Assembly (NCBI RefSeq): GCF_027484365.1
Contig: NZ_JAIXTC010000018.1
Location: 1-64,000, forward strand
Direction of reading: 5' to 3'
Origin: Brevundimonas sp.
GTDB lineage: Bacteria > Pseudomonadota > Alphaproteobacteria > Caulobacterales > Caulobacteraceae
Length of the DNA: 64,000 nucleotides
Under the pieces are notes generated by a model that made no database searches, had not been told where the DNA came from, and saw nothing but the letters and a program-made list of their open reading frames with translations. A program made the position numbers and the translations under genes. Numbering within the stretch: position 1 is the first letter of the stretch; each line of letters opens with the position of its first letter. Below, one piece after another: positions 32,819 to 41,263 of the stretch.

Positions 32819-34513
32819 CTATTTCACCATCCACGACGCCAGCAACAGCACCAGCAACACCGCGCTGACGGCCTGCCAGAAGCGCACCGGCTCGCGCTCC
32901 ATCAGGGAGAGGTCACGGCGCGGCGGGACGGCGGCGGCGCTGCCGCTTTCGAGGACGTGGATCAGTTCCTCGACATCGGCGAACCGGTCGCCGGGCTCGA
33001 CCGCAAGGGCCCGCAGGATGGCGGCCTCCAGCCAGGCGGGCATGTCGGGCCGGTGTTTCGAGGGGCGGGTCGGCTTCTCGAACCGCATGCGGTTGAAGTC
33101 CTCTTCCTGGCCGCTCGGATAGTCGCTGGTGAAGATCCGATAGAGGGTCACGCCGAGGGCATACTGGTCGGTCAGGGCGTCGCCCTTGTTGCCGGCGAAC
33201 ATCTCGGGCGCCTTGTAGCCTGTGGTGCCGGGAGCTTCCGCCTCGGCGAACTCCTCGATCCGGGGCAGGCGCGCGACGCCGAGGTCAATCAGCTTCAGGC
33301 CGCCGTTGCTTTCAAGGATGACATTGTCAGGCTTGATGTCCCGGTGGGTGATCCCCTGGCGATGCAGGGCCGCCACCCCGCGCGCGAGACGGATGGAGAG
33401 GTCGACGCCTTCGGGGATATCAAACGGTTGCTCCGCGATCCTCGCGTGCAGTGTGCGCCCCACATAGAGGGGCTGGGCGATATAGAGGCGGCTCTGGCGA
33501 CCGGCGTCCAGCGTCAGGGTCTTGCCGACGTAGGGGCTGTCGATCCGCCGCCCGATGAAGCTCTCCCTCAGGAAGGCGCCGCGCGCTCCGCTCTCGGACA
33601 CCAGGGCGGGCTTGGGGAATTTCAGCACCACAAGTCCCCCGCCCTCCTCGTCCCTCGCCACGAACACCCGGGTGTATTTGCCGTCCGACAGCAGCCGCTC
33701 GAGCCGGAAGCGGTCGACATTGTCCCCGACGTTCGGCGGCGGCTCGATCGCCAGACCGGCCGCCTCGGCGCCGATCGCGTCCTGGTCCACCGCGCCGATG
33801 CGGATCACATCGATGACGATGGCGGTGGCGTTGTCGCGCGTTTCCTCCTCGCCGGCCCTGTCGACGATGGCCTGGGCGTCGGCCTCGGGCGAGGCGCGGC
33901 GGGCCAGAAGCAGGGTCAGGTCCTCCTCCGACACCGCCCCGTGCACCCCGTCGGTGGTCAGCAGCAACCGGTCATGCGGCTTGAGGGTCACCGCCCGCAC
34001 GTCGAGCCTCAGATCCGGCTCGATGCCGATGGCGCGGTACAGGACGTGGCTCAATCCGGGCTGGGCCAGGACGTGATCCTCGGTCAGCCGCGCGAGGACG
34101 CCGTCGCGGAAATGCCAGGCCCGGCTGTCGCCCACGTGCAGAACCGTCGCCTCGCGCCCGCGCATGACCAGGGCCGTGAAGGTCGTCGCCGCTCCGGTCA
34201 TCTCCGGATCCGACCGCCCCTTGGCGTGGAGCCAACGATTGTAGCCGGTCAGGGCCGCGACACCCGCGGCGGCGACGCCCTTGAGCGGGCTCTGGTCGAG
34301 ATAGCCGTCGATGAAGGTCCGGCCCGCCAGCTCCGATGCGACGCGCCCGGCCCGGGAGCCGCTGACCCCGTCGGCGACGATCGCCAGCATGCCGTGCAGG
34401 GCCTGTTCCGACGGCGTGCCGAGATGGACGGCGCCGAAATCCTGGTTGTCCTTGCGCGGCCCGAGCGCCGTGGCGAAGCCCGCCGCGATCTCCAGCCTGC
34501 CGTCCGCATCCAT
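32819..34513 (-). CDS. Bifunctional PP2C phosphatase / Ser-Thr protein kinase, membrane-anchored
   Basis: A 564-residue protein. Residues about 1-240 form a PPM/PP2C phosphatase: RKDNQDF, VADGVSG (Asp48), GDSRAW (Asp129), TTDGV (Asp188) and TRDNATA (Asp227) supply the metal sites. Residues about 268-520 form a protein kinase with Lys298, HRDIKPDNV at 390-398 and DLG in place of DFG at 410-412, then APEMFAGNKGDALTDQYALG. A single transmembrane helix ends the protein (about 541-562). It would both add and remove phosphate on Ser/Thr of unknown targets. A partial copy of the 3' end is at 31032. The start MDADGRLEIA is chosen because conservation begins there. Confidence 0.9.
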   Translation of the reverse strand: MDADGRLEIAAGFATALGPRKDNQDFGAVHLGTPSEQALHGMLAIVADGVSGSRAGRVASELAGRTFIDGYLDQSPLKGVAAAGVAALTGYNRWLHAKGRSDPEMTGAATTFTALVMRGREATVLHVGDSRAWHFRDGVLARLTEDHVLAQPGLSHVLYRAIGIEPDLRLDVRAVTLKPHDRLLLTTDGVHGAVSEEDLTLLLARRASPEADAQAIVDRAGEEETRDNATAIVIDVIRIGAVDQDAIGAEAAGLAIEPPPNVGDNVDRFRLERLLSDGKYTRVFVARDEEGGGLVVLKFPKPALVSESGARGAFLRESFIGRRIDSPYVGKTLTLDAGRQSRLYIAQPLYVGRTLHARIAEQPFDIPEGVDLSIRLARGVAALHRQGITHRDIKPDNVILESNGGLKLIDLGVARLPRIEEFAEAEAPGTTGYKAPEMFAGNKGDALTDQYALGVTLYRIFTSDYPSGQEEDFNRMRFEKPTRPSKHRPDMPAWLEAAILRALAVEPGDRFADVEELIHVLESGSAAAVPPRRDLSLMEREPVRFWQAVSAVLLVLLLASWMVK

Positions 34514-34553
34514 GAGCAATCCCCCTGTCCGCAAAGAGACTTCACTTCGTAAC

Positions 34554-34582
34554 TTGGATGCAAGGGCATGAGGCCCTATATT
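34554..34582 (+). promoter_or_regulatory. Sigma-70-type promoter of ssrA
   Basis: TTGGAT at 34554-34559 and TATATT at 34577-34582 are separated by 17 bases, placing the transcription start near 34589, at the 5' end of the acceptor piece of tmRNA. Confidence 0.7.
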
Positions 34583-34588
34583 GAACTT

Positions 34589-34880
34589 GCCGGGGCTTGC
34601 TCCGGATATGGCGATAAACGCGCTTGTAATAAGCGGACCGGACCCGGGTGCGATTCCCGGCGGCTCCACCATTTCTCCCCGCGTTATCGGCGGAGGCTTA
34701 TGGGGCCGACTAGCATCGACGGACGTGTAAAGAAGACTGCTTTCGCTCGTCCTGGCCCACCGTATCGGGCCATTTTCTAACTGCGAACGATAACTTCGCT
34801 GGAGAAGTCCGCCTCGCCGCGTAATGCGGTTCGGTTGATTTCGAATCTTAAGTCCTAGGGGTTCAGATCCTTAGGCGGGG
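34589..34880 (+). ncRNA. ssrA: Two-piece (permuted) transfer-messenger RNA
   Basis: Rescues stalled ribosomes and tags their nascent peptides for proteolysis. The gene has the alphaproteobacterial permuted order. The acceptor piece comes first (about 34589-34671): T stem CCGGG-TGCGATT-CCCGG, then CGGCTCC and ACCA. A 30-base spacer at 34672-34701 would be cut out. The coding piece begins GGGGCCG at 34702, pairing with CGGCTCC, and contains the tag frame at 34783-34824. That frame, from resume codon GCG, encodes ANDNFAGEVRLAA then TAA. The mature tag would be A plus these residues, ending in the LAA that ClpXP recognises. Exact mature ends are inferred. The ClpXP adaptor gene sspB follows. Confidence 0.9.
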
Positions 34881-34882
34881 CC

Positions 34883-34921
34883 GCCGGAGGGCCTGCCAAC
34901 AGAACCTCCGGCACTTTCCTT
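34883..34921 (+). terminator. Rho-independent terminator of ssrA
   Basis: Perfect 8-bp stem GCCGGAGG/CCTCCGGC (34883-34890 and 34905-34912) with a 14-base loop, followed by ACTTTCCTTT. It lies just after a second hairpin (CCTAGGG/CCTTAGG, 34854-34876) that probably closes the coding piece. Confidence 0.75.
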
Positions 34922-34984
34922 TGAATTCCTGTCTTCCTCCCGGCGCACGCTCCCGCTATCTGTCGCGCCGCAGTGAGGGTTTCC

Positions 34985-35470
34985 ATGGCTGAAGAAGCGC
35001 CGCCGATCGACGAGATGCAGTACGAGAAGCTCGCGCAGGATGCCCTGCGCGGGGTGATCCGTTCGGCCCTCGAACGCGCGGCCAGTCCGTCGGGCATTCC
35101 CGGAGCGCACCATTTCTACATCACCTTCAAGACGCGCGGCCCCGGTGTGTCCGTGCCGCCGGACGTGATCGCCAAATATCCCGACGAGATGACGGTCGTC
35201 CTGCAGCACCAGTACTGGGACCTGACCGTCGAGCACGACCTGTTCTCGGTCATGCTGAAGTTCGGCGGCATGCCCAAGGTGCTGACCGTGCCCTATACGG
35301 CCGTGACCCGCTTCTACGACCCCAGCGTCCAGTTCCTGCTGCAGTTCGAGGCTCCTGAGCCCGTGCCGGAACCCGTCGCGGAACTGCCTCCCCCGACCCG
35401 GACCGAGACGCCGCCGTCGGGCGACGACGGGCCCAAGGTCGTTTCGCTGGACCAGTTCCGGAAGAAGTAG
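34985..35470 (+). CDS. sspB: Alpha-type SspB, ClpXP adaptor protein
   Basis: Delivers ssrA-tagged proteins to the ClpXP protease. The 161-residue protein starts MAEEAPPIDEMQYEKLAQDALRGVIRS. It has the alpha-SspB fold motifs GAHHFYITFKTRGPGV, YPDEMTVVLQHQYWDLTV and FGGMPKVLTVPYTAVTRFYDPSVQFLLQFE. A flexible Pro/Glu tail follows and ends with VVSLDQFRKK, the short C-terminal motif that docks on ClpX. The start is ATG 34985; the frame is open 12 bases earlier. It lies immediately downstream of ssrA, which supplies its substrate tag. Confidence 0.93.
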   Translation: MAEEAPPIDEMQYEKLAQDALRGVIRSALERAASPSGIPGAHHFYITFKTRGPGVSVPPDVIAKYPDEMTVVLQHQYWDLTVEHDLFSVMLKFGGMPKVLTVPYTAVTRFYDPSVQFLLQFEAPEPVPEPVAELPPPTRTETPPSGDDGPKVVSLDQFRKK

Positions 35471-35523
35471 GCTTTTCAGGGCGCTGCGCCTCGCTAAGCT
35501 GCCTCTGCGTATGGAGGGGCCGC

Positions 35524-36279
35524 GTGCTGAGATCCGCCGTCATCGTCATCCTGATATGGCTCGGGGCCGGCGTCGCCTGCGCCCAGACGCCGCCCGCGAG
35601 TCGTTTCGACGGCTGGGCCTCGGCCATCGTCGCGGCCGACTGGCGCACCAGCCGTGGCGATCCGATCCAGGCCTTTGACAACGCCCGCCGCGACCTGACC
35701 TCAGGCTTCCTCGCGGCCGGCTTCTCGCGCTCCGACATGTATGACGCCACCCTGCGGCCCGATGTGACGCCGGTCGTCAGCGCCGCAGACGCCGTCCAGG
35801 GCATGCGTTCGGCGACCTTGCGCGCGACCCGGGGCTGTTTCCTCTATTTCACCTCCCACGGCGGGCCCCAGGGTCTGGTCTTCGGTCCCGACAGAATCCT
35901 GAGTCCGACGAGCGTCGTCACCCTCGTCCGCGACTGGTGCAGTGACCGGCCAACTGTGGTGGTCATCTCGGCCTGCTATTCCGGCATCTTCGTCGACTCG
36001 CTCGCAGCGCCCAACCGGATGATCATGACCGCTGCCCGGCGCGACCGGTCCTCGTTCGGCTGTTCGGAGGATGCGACCTATCCCTATTTCGACGCCTGTG
36101 TAATCTCGACCCTGCCGACTGCGAGCGACTTCATCGCCCTCGCCCATGCGACCCGGGCCTGTGTGAAGGCCCGCGAGGAAGCCGAGGGCCTTTCACCGGC
36201 CTCGGAGCCCCAGGTCTCGATCGGGGCCAACATGCAACTGCTGTTGCCCACACTGAGGTTCAACCGCCCGCCGGGTTAG
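35524..36279 (+). CDS. Exported caspase-like (C13/legumain-clan) peptidase
   Basis: A 251-residue protein with a GTG start and a signal peptide (MLRSAVIVILIWLGAGVACA). The catalytic dyad pattern of C13/CD-clan peptidases is visible: His112 in YFTSHGGPQG and Cys151 in VVVISACYSGIFVD, each after a hydrophobic strand. C13 enzymes in alphaproteobacteria are little studied; some accompany lipoprotein and cell-envelope genes. It probably acts in the periplasm. Its 3' end overlaps the tail of the convergent RusA-like gene by 4 bases. Confidence 0.82.
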   Translation: MLRSAVIVILIWLGAGVACAQTPPASRFDGWASAIVAADWRTSRGDPIQAFDNARRDLTSGFLAAGFSRSDMYDATLRPDVTPVVSAADAVQGMRSATLRATRGCFLYFTSHGGPQGLVFGPDRILSPTSVVTLVRDWCSDRPTVVVISACYSGIFVDSLAAPNRMIMTAARRDRSSFGCSEDATYPYFDACVISTLPTASDFIALAHATRACVKAREEAEGLSPASEPQVSIGANMQLLLPTLRFNRPPG

Positions 36280-36635
36280 GCCTTGCGGGGAAAGGCCCGG
36301 ATCGTGATCCGCTCGCGTTCGCCCTCGCGCCGCTCGACCAGGAGTCGGGCCACCTGGGCGTCGTCGTGGAACAGATAGCCCTTGATCGCGTCGAGCAGGG
36401 CCTTGGCCAGGTTGTCGAGGTCCATCCACGGCGGGTCGCCGACATGTTCCATCGTGATCTCGACGACGAAGTCACCGTAGGCTGGCCGCGCGCCGCGCCA
36501 TTCCTTGCGGAAGAACTCGTAGACCAGAGGCTTGTAGTACTTCGCCTGGGTGGTCAGGCCGTCGATCATGACGACCACCGCCTCCCCTTCCTCGCGCGCC
36601 CGGACCTTGCCGGAGACGATCCAGTCGTTGGTCAC
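36276..36635 (-). CDS. RusA-like crossover junction endonuclease (putative)
   Basis: A 119-residue protein. The RusA signature is recognisable in WMDLDNLAKALLDAIKGYLFHDDAQVARLLVER: Asp72 and Asp74 in the DLDN motif and Asp91/Asp92 in the HDDAQV turn, matching the acidic residues that bind Mg2+ in RusA-type Holliday junction resolvases. The length fits the family (about 110-125). RusA genes are mostly prophage-borne; here it sits in a chromosomal operon, its ATG overlapping the stop of the cyclophilin gene. It is not near other phage genes. Confidence 0.7.
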   Translation of the reverse strand: MTNDWIVSGKVRAREEGEAVVVMIDGLTTQAKYYKPLVYEFFRKEWRGARPAYGDFVVEITMEHVGDPPWMDLDNLAKALLDAIKGYLFHDDAQVARLLVERREGERERITIRAFPRKA

Positions 36636-37249
36636 GAGCGGCAGACCGTCGGCAGTTCGCTCGCGAGGGTCGCCGCACCGATGAGCACCGGGCTGGTCAG
36701 TTGCTCGTCCTTCGCCGGAGCCGAATGGATCGCCTGAATGATCTCCATGCCGGAGACCACAGACCCGAAGGCCGCGAAGCCCTGACCGTCCGGATTGCGC
36801 CCGCCGGCGAAGTCGAGCGCCGGCGTGTCCCGGGTCACGATGAAGAAGCTGGAGGTCGCCGTGTCCGGCCCGTCGCGCGCCATCGAAATCGCCCCCGCCG
36901 AATGACGCAGGCCCGTGTCGATCGTCCGCTCAAGCGGGATGGGTCCGAGGCCTGGATCGTCGCTGCCCGCCGTCGTCGCCGCCTGGATCACGTCGATGGG
37001 GTTGGGATTGTCGTTGGTTTCGGACACCACGGTCCGGAAGAAGCTGCCTCCGGCGTAGCGACCCTGCTGCACGTAGCGCAGGAAGTTGCAGGTCGTGATC
37101 GGCGCATGCTCGGCGTCGAGGCGAAGGATCACGTCGCCCTGCGTCGTATGCAGGATGACCAGAGGCTGGTCGGCCTGGGCGGACGCCGCACCGGCCGTGG
37201 CGAGCATCATCGCCGCCAGGGCGGCCGCGGGTTTCCTGATCACGCTCAC
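36632..37249 (-). CDS. Periplasmic cyclophilin-type peptidyl-prolyl isomerase
   Basis: A 205-residue cyclophilin with a signal peptide ([24 protein letters not shown]). The fold is read from [42 protein letters not shown], the [23 protein letters not shown] active-site segment and [18 protein letters not shown]. It should speed cis-trans isomerisation of X-Pro bonds in the periplasm. The Trp that confers cyclosporin binding in eukaryotes is absent, as in most bacterial forms. It precedes and overlaps the RusA-like gene by 4 bases and diverges from fumC. Confidence 0.9.
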   Translation of the reverse strand: MSVIRKPAAALAAMMLATAGAASAQADQPLVILHTTQGDVILRLDAEHAPITTCNFLRYVQQGRYAGGSFFRTVVSETNDNPNPIDVIQAATTAGSDDPGLGPIPLERTIDTGLRHSAGAISMARDGPDTATSSFFIVTRDTPALDFAGGRNPDGQGFAAFGSVVSGMEIIQAIHSAPAKDEQLTSPVLIGAATLASELPTVCRS

Positions 37250-37338
37250 AGTCTCCGTCGTCCCGGCCGCTTGCCCGGTCGTTCCTCCGTGCTACACCGC
37301 CGCGCATTCTCCCGCCACGCCCTGAAGAGCCGCAGCCG

Positions 37339-38730
<1,392 letters not shown>

Positions 38731-38767
38731 GTTTGGCTGCCCGCGAGTTCGGGGTGACCTTCGCCCC

Positions 38768-39016
38768 ATGGGCAAGGCCGAACTGAACATCGGCATCGAT
38801 CCAGAGCTGATCGAACAGGCGCAGAGGCTGGGCATCTCGATCGCCGGCATGGACGAACGCGCCCTGCGCCTTCACCTGCAGAAGGTCGATTCCGCCGGCG
38901 CCCAGGCCCGTGCGAAACGCTGGGCGGAGGAGAACGCCGAGGCGATCAACGAGCATAACGCGTTCGTGGCGAAGCACGGACTGCTGTCCGATGACCTCCG
39001 CCACTGGTGGCTGTGA
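38768..39016 (+). CDS. ccdA: CcdA-like antitoxin
   Basis: An 82-residue protein. The N-terminus (KAELNIGIDPELIEQAQRLGIS) is a ribbon-helix-helix DNA-binding segment, and the C-terminus RWAEENAEAINEHNAFVAKHGLLSDDLRHWWL is the CcdA tail that wraps the CcdB toxin. It normally represses its own operon and neutralises CcdB. The stop overlaps the GTG of the downstream ccdB reading frame by 3 bases (GTGA), the usual coupling. That toxin frame is broken, so the antitoxin is now an orphan in function. Confidence 0.85.
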   Translation: MGKAELNIGIDPELIEQAQRLGISIAGMDERALRLHLQKVDSAGAQARAKRWAEENAEAINEHNAFVAKHGLLSDDLRHWWL

Positions 39017-39189
39017 AGCAGTTTGATTTCTTCGAGAACCCGTCCTCGCAGATGCGCCATGCGGTGCCCTAACTGGTCATTCTGTCTGCGCATCTCTTCG
39101 AGGAGCTGACCGAGGTCGTCGTCGCGCCTGTCGTCAGGCCCGGCCTTCTGACAGGCAGTGACTTCGATCGGCTGTTCACCGGGTTCTGA
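39013..39189 (+). pseudogene. ccdB: Inactivated ccdB toxin gene
   Basis: Starts at the GTG overlapping ccdA. It reads KQFDFFENPSSQMRHAVP, the characteristic CcdB N-terminus, then a TAA at 39070-39072. The same frame continues with LVILSAHLFEELTEVVVAPVV, matching the CcdB LVVLQSHLL..TVVVAPL region, and ends at TGA 39187-39189 after about 58 codons. CcdB is about 100 residues, so the C-terminal half, including the gyrase-poisoning residues, is lost. It is both interrupted and truncated. The convergent yccF gene begins at the next base. Confidence 0.85.
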
Positions 39190-39582
39190 TCAGGGCTTGT
39201 CGCGGATCGTCGCACCGACAGGAGCGAGCGCCAGCTTGGCCAGTTCGAGATCCTTCAGGGCGAACGGTATGCCGATGATGGTGATGGCCTCGGCAAAGGC
39301 GATCAGCACGTGCGACAGGGCGATATACCAGCCCGCGAACACGAACCAGATGATGTTCAGGCCGACGCCGAAACAGCCGATGCCCTTGCCGTCGGCCTCT
39401 CCGCCCCAGACGACCTCGCGACCGAACGGCCAGAAGGAATAGCTGGCGATCCGCCAGGCCGCGAAACTCCACGGCAGACCCACGACGGTCAGGGCCAGGA
39501 CCGCGCCGCCGAACAGCCACAACAGGCCTGAAATCCAGCCGCCGAGGATGAACCACAGGATGTTCAGGATCAGTCGAATCAC
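39190..39582 (-). CDS. yccF: YccF-family inner membrane protein
   Basis: A 130-residue protein with two YccF domains: MIRLILNILWFILGGWISGLLWLFGGAVLALTVVGLPW and the repeat-like GVGLNIIWFVFAGWYIALSHVLIAFAEAITIIGIPFALKDLELAKLAL. Four hydrophobic segments are apparent. The function is unknown. The stop abuts the broken ccdB frame. Confidence 0.9.
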   Translation of the reverse strand: MIRLILNILWFILGGWISGLLWLFGGAVLALTVVGLPWSFAAWRIASYSFWPFGREVVWGGEADGKGIGCFGVGLNIIWFVFAGWYIALSHVLIAFAEAITIIGIPFALKDLELAKLALAPVGATIRDKP

Positions 39583-39708
39583 GGCGTTTCTCCCCGACGG
39601 CGGTCCGCCGACCGGACATAGATAGTCGAAAGGCCCTGCGATATCAGCGGCACCCTCGTGAATTCGTCGTAAGCCGTGTGGCGAAGCCTGGTGGGCCTTC
39701 TTCTCGGT

Positions 39709-39825
39709 CTACTGGGCCTTGGCCTGATCCTGGGTCAGGGTCAGGCGGACCTTGTCGTCATCGATATGGCCGCCGTCCGAGCCGACGACTTCGAGGTGTT
39801 CCTTGATGAGGGCGAGGTCTACCAT
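39709..39825 (-). CDS. Short DUF2171-like protein
   Basis: A 38-residue frame starting MVDLALIKEHLEVVGSDGGH, the opening of the DUF2171 family, with GGAG ten bases upstream. Usual members are 70-90 residues; here the sequence turns to IDDDKVRLTLTQDQ and stops after AKAQ. It may be a shortened functional variant or a truncated remnant. Confidence 0.55.
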   Translation of the reverse strand: MVDLALIKEHLEVVGSDGGHIDDDKVRLTLTQDQAKAQ

Positions 39826-39891
39826 GGGCGGTCTCCTGTCGATTGGTGAGACCCTGAAACCCTGCCTGCTTCTGACGGTTGCGAGGAATCG

Positions 39892-40068
39892 ATGGCCGAG
39901 ATCGTCAATCTGAACCGCATCCGCAAAGCGCGCGACAAGGCGGCCGCGAAAGCCGAGGCGTCGGCCAATCGCATCACTCACGGCCTGACCAAGGCCCAGC
40001 GCGAAACGGCGAAAGTGGAACGGGAGCGGATCTCCCGGCTTCTGGATCAGACGAAGCGCGAGGACTGA
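39892..40068 (+). CDS. DUF4169 family protein
   Basis: A 58-residue basic helical protein, MAEIVNLNRIRKARDKAAAKAEASANRITHGL, the standard opening of DUF4169. It ends LLDQTKRED. Members are found throughout alphaproteobacteria; the function is unknown. A second short gene follows 3 bases later. Confidence 0.8.
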   Translation: MAEIVNLNRIRKARDKAAAKAEASANRITHGLTKAQRETAKVERERISRLLDQTKRED

Positions 40069-40071
40069 ACC

Positions 40072-40251
40072 ATGGGCGCGACCGACACCCCGACGCCATC
40101 ATCCCGGCCCCGCCACAGTCTCATCGCCCTGATCGCAATCCTGCAGGCCCGGGCCATGCGCGAGCGCCGCGAGCGGGACAAGGCGGAACGCGCAACGAAG
40201 AAGATCGCGATGACCGAAGCGAAGCCGAAGACGCGCGGCTGGTTCCGCTAG
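40072..40251 (+). CDS. Small basic protein downstream of the DUF4169 gene
   Basis: A 59-residue frame starting 3 bases after the DUF4169 stop. It has a short hydrophobic stretch (HSLIALIAILQ) and a highly charged helix (MRERRERDKAERATKKIAM), ending KTRGWFR. It is probably cotranscribed with the DUF4169 gene. No family is recognised. Its stop overlaps the end of the convergent EamA gene by 4 bases. Confidence 0.5.
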   Translation: MGATDTPTPSSRPRHSLIALIAILQARAMRERRERDKAERATKKIAMTEAKPKTRGWFR

Positions 40252-41162
40252 CTGACCTTCGGCGCCCGGATCAGCAGGGCCTGCCCGGCCAGCACCAGCA
40301 GCAGTCCCGCCAGGGCCGACCAGCCGAAGCGCGCATCCTCGAACACGACCGACACCAGCATCGCGATCGGCGGCGTCAGGGCGGAGATATAGCTGGCCAG
40401 GGCATAGCCCCGCGCCCGCGCCACGGCGAAATAGACGACGAAGGCCACGACCGATCCAAGGACCGCGAGATAGACCAGCGAGATCAGGTAGCCGGGAGAC
40501 GGGTCAATGGTGAACTCGGCACGGGTGACCAGGCCGTGCAGGACCAGCATGACCGTCCCGTAGCCCATGGCCCAGGCCGTCTGCGGCAAGATCGCCGAGC
40601 CGAGCTCCTGCCCTTTCCACGAGAAGTAATTGCCGACGGCCGAACTGGTCACGGCCAGAATCGCCAGTCCGATGCCGGTCAGGGCGCGCGCATCGAACCC
40701 GGCCCGCATGGCCTCTCCGCCCGAGAGCACGGCGACTCCGATGATGCCGAGCGTCGCGCCGATCCACGCCTCGCGCGACGCCTTCTGACCCACCACTAGG
40801 CGGAACAGCACAAGGTTGAGGAAGGCCAGACCGGCGAACACCACGGCGACGATGGCCGAGGTCACATGGCCCTCGGCGGCATAGGTGAAGGTGTAGCTGA
40901 TCGCGAACACGAAGGCCCCCTGCCCCAGGGCCGCCAGATGCTGGCCGCGATCGAGCCTGAGCGAGCGCCGGGTCGCGGCGCAGCCCACGAACAGGACCAG
41001 GGCCGCCAGTCCGAACCGCCAGGTCAGGGAGGCGACCGGATCGACCGTGCCCAGCTGCCAGGTGATGGCGTACCAGGTCGTGCCCCAGATGATCGCGCAG
41101 AGCGCGACGCCGGCGATGGCCAGAACGCCGGCAGAGGGCCGGCGCAGCGCGGAAAAGGTCAA
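40248..41162 (-). CDS. EamA/DMT-family metabolite exporter
   Basis: A 304-residue protein with ten predicted transmembrane helices in two EamA repeats: ALCAIIWGTTWYAITW... opens the first, and GIGLAILAVTSSAVGNYFSWKGQEL the second. It ends in SALTPPIAMLVSVVFEDARFGWSALAGLLLVLAGQALL, the EamA closing motif. These are drug/metabolite exporters, often for amino acids or nucleotide precursors; the substrate is not determinable. It is transcribed towards the DUF4169 pair and away from coq4. Confidence 0.9.
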   Translation of the reverse strand: MTFSALRRPSAGVLAIAGVALCAIIWGTTWYAITWQLGTVDPVASLTWRFGLAALVLFVGCAATRRSLRLDRGQHLAALGQGAFVFAISYTFTYAAEGHVTSAIVAVVFAGLAFLNLVLFRLVVGQKASREAWIGATLGIIGVAVLSGGEAMRAGFDARALTGIGLAILAVTSSAVGNYFSWKGQELGSAILPQTAWAMGYGTVMLVLHGLVTRAEFTIDPSPGYLISLVYLAVLGSVVAFVVYFAVARARGYALASYISALTPPIAMLVSVVFEDARFGWSALAGLLLVLAGQALLIRAPKVS

Positions 41163-41263
41163 GGCAGGCTCACGGAAGGCGGGAGTCGGGATGCCGCTGG
41201 ATGCGCCAGCCTAGGGGCCGGCGCAACACCGATCCCGAAGACTGCTGACAAGTGACGCTTATA

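Noticed and set aside
32957..34552. Plus-strand open frame of 531 codons opposite the phosphatase-kinase
   Set aside because: Gly/Arg/Asp-rich shadow with no recognisable protein, whereas the minus strand has all PP2C and kinase motifs.
34632..34671. Half tRNA
   Set aside because: The T arm and CCA end belong to the acceptor piece of the permuted tmRNA; no anticodon arm is present.
39826..39981. Upstream extension of the DUF2171-like frame
   Set aside because: It is antisense to the start of the DUF4169 gene and lacks the family opening; ATG 39825 matches the DUF2171 start.
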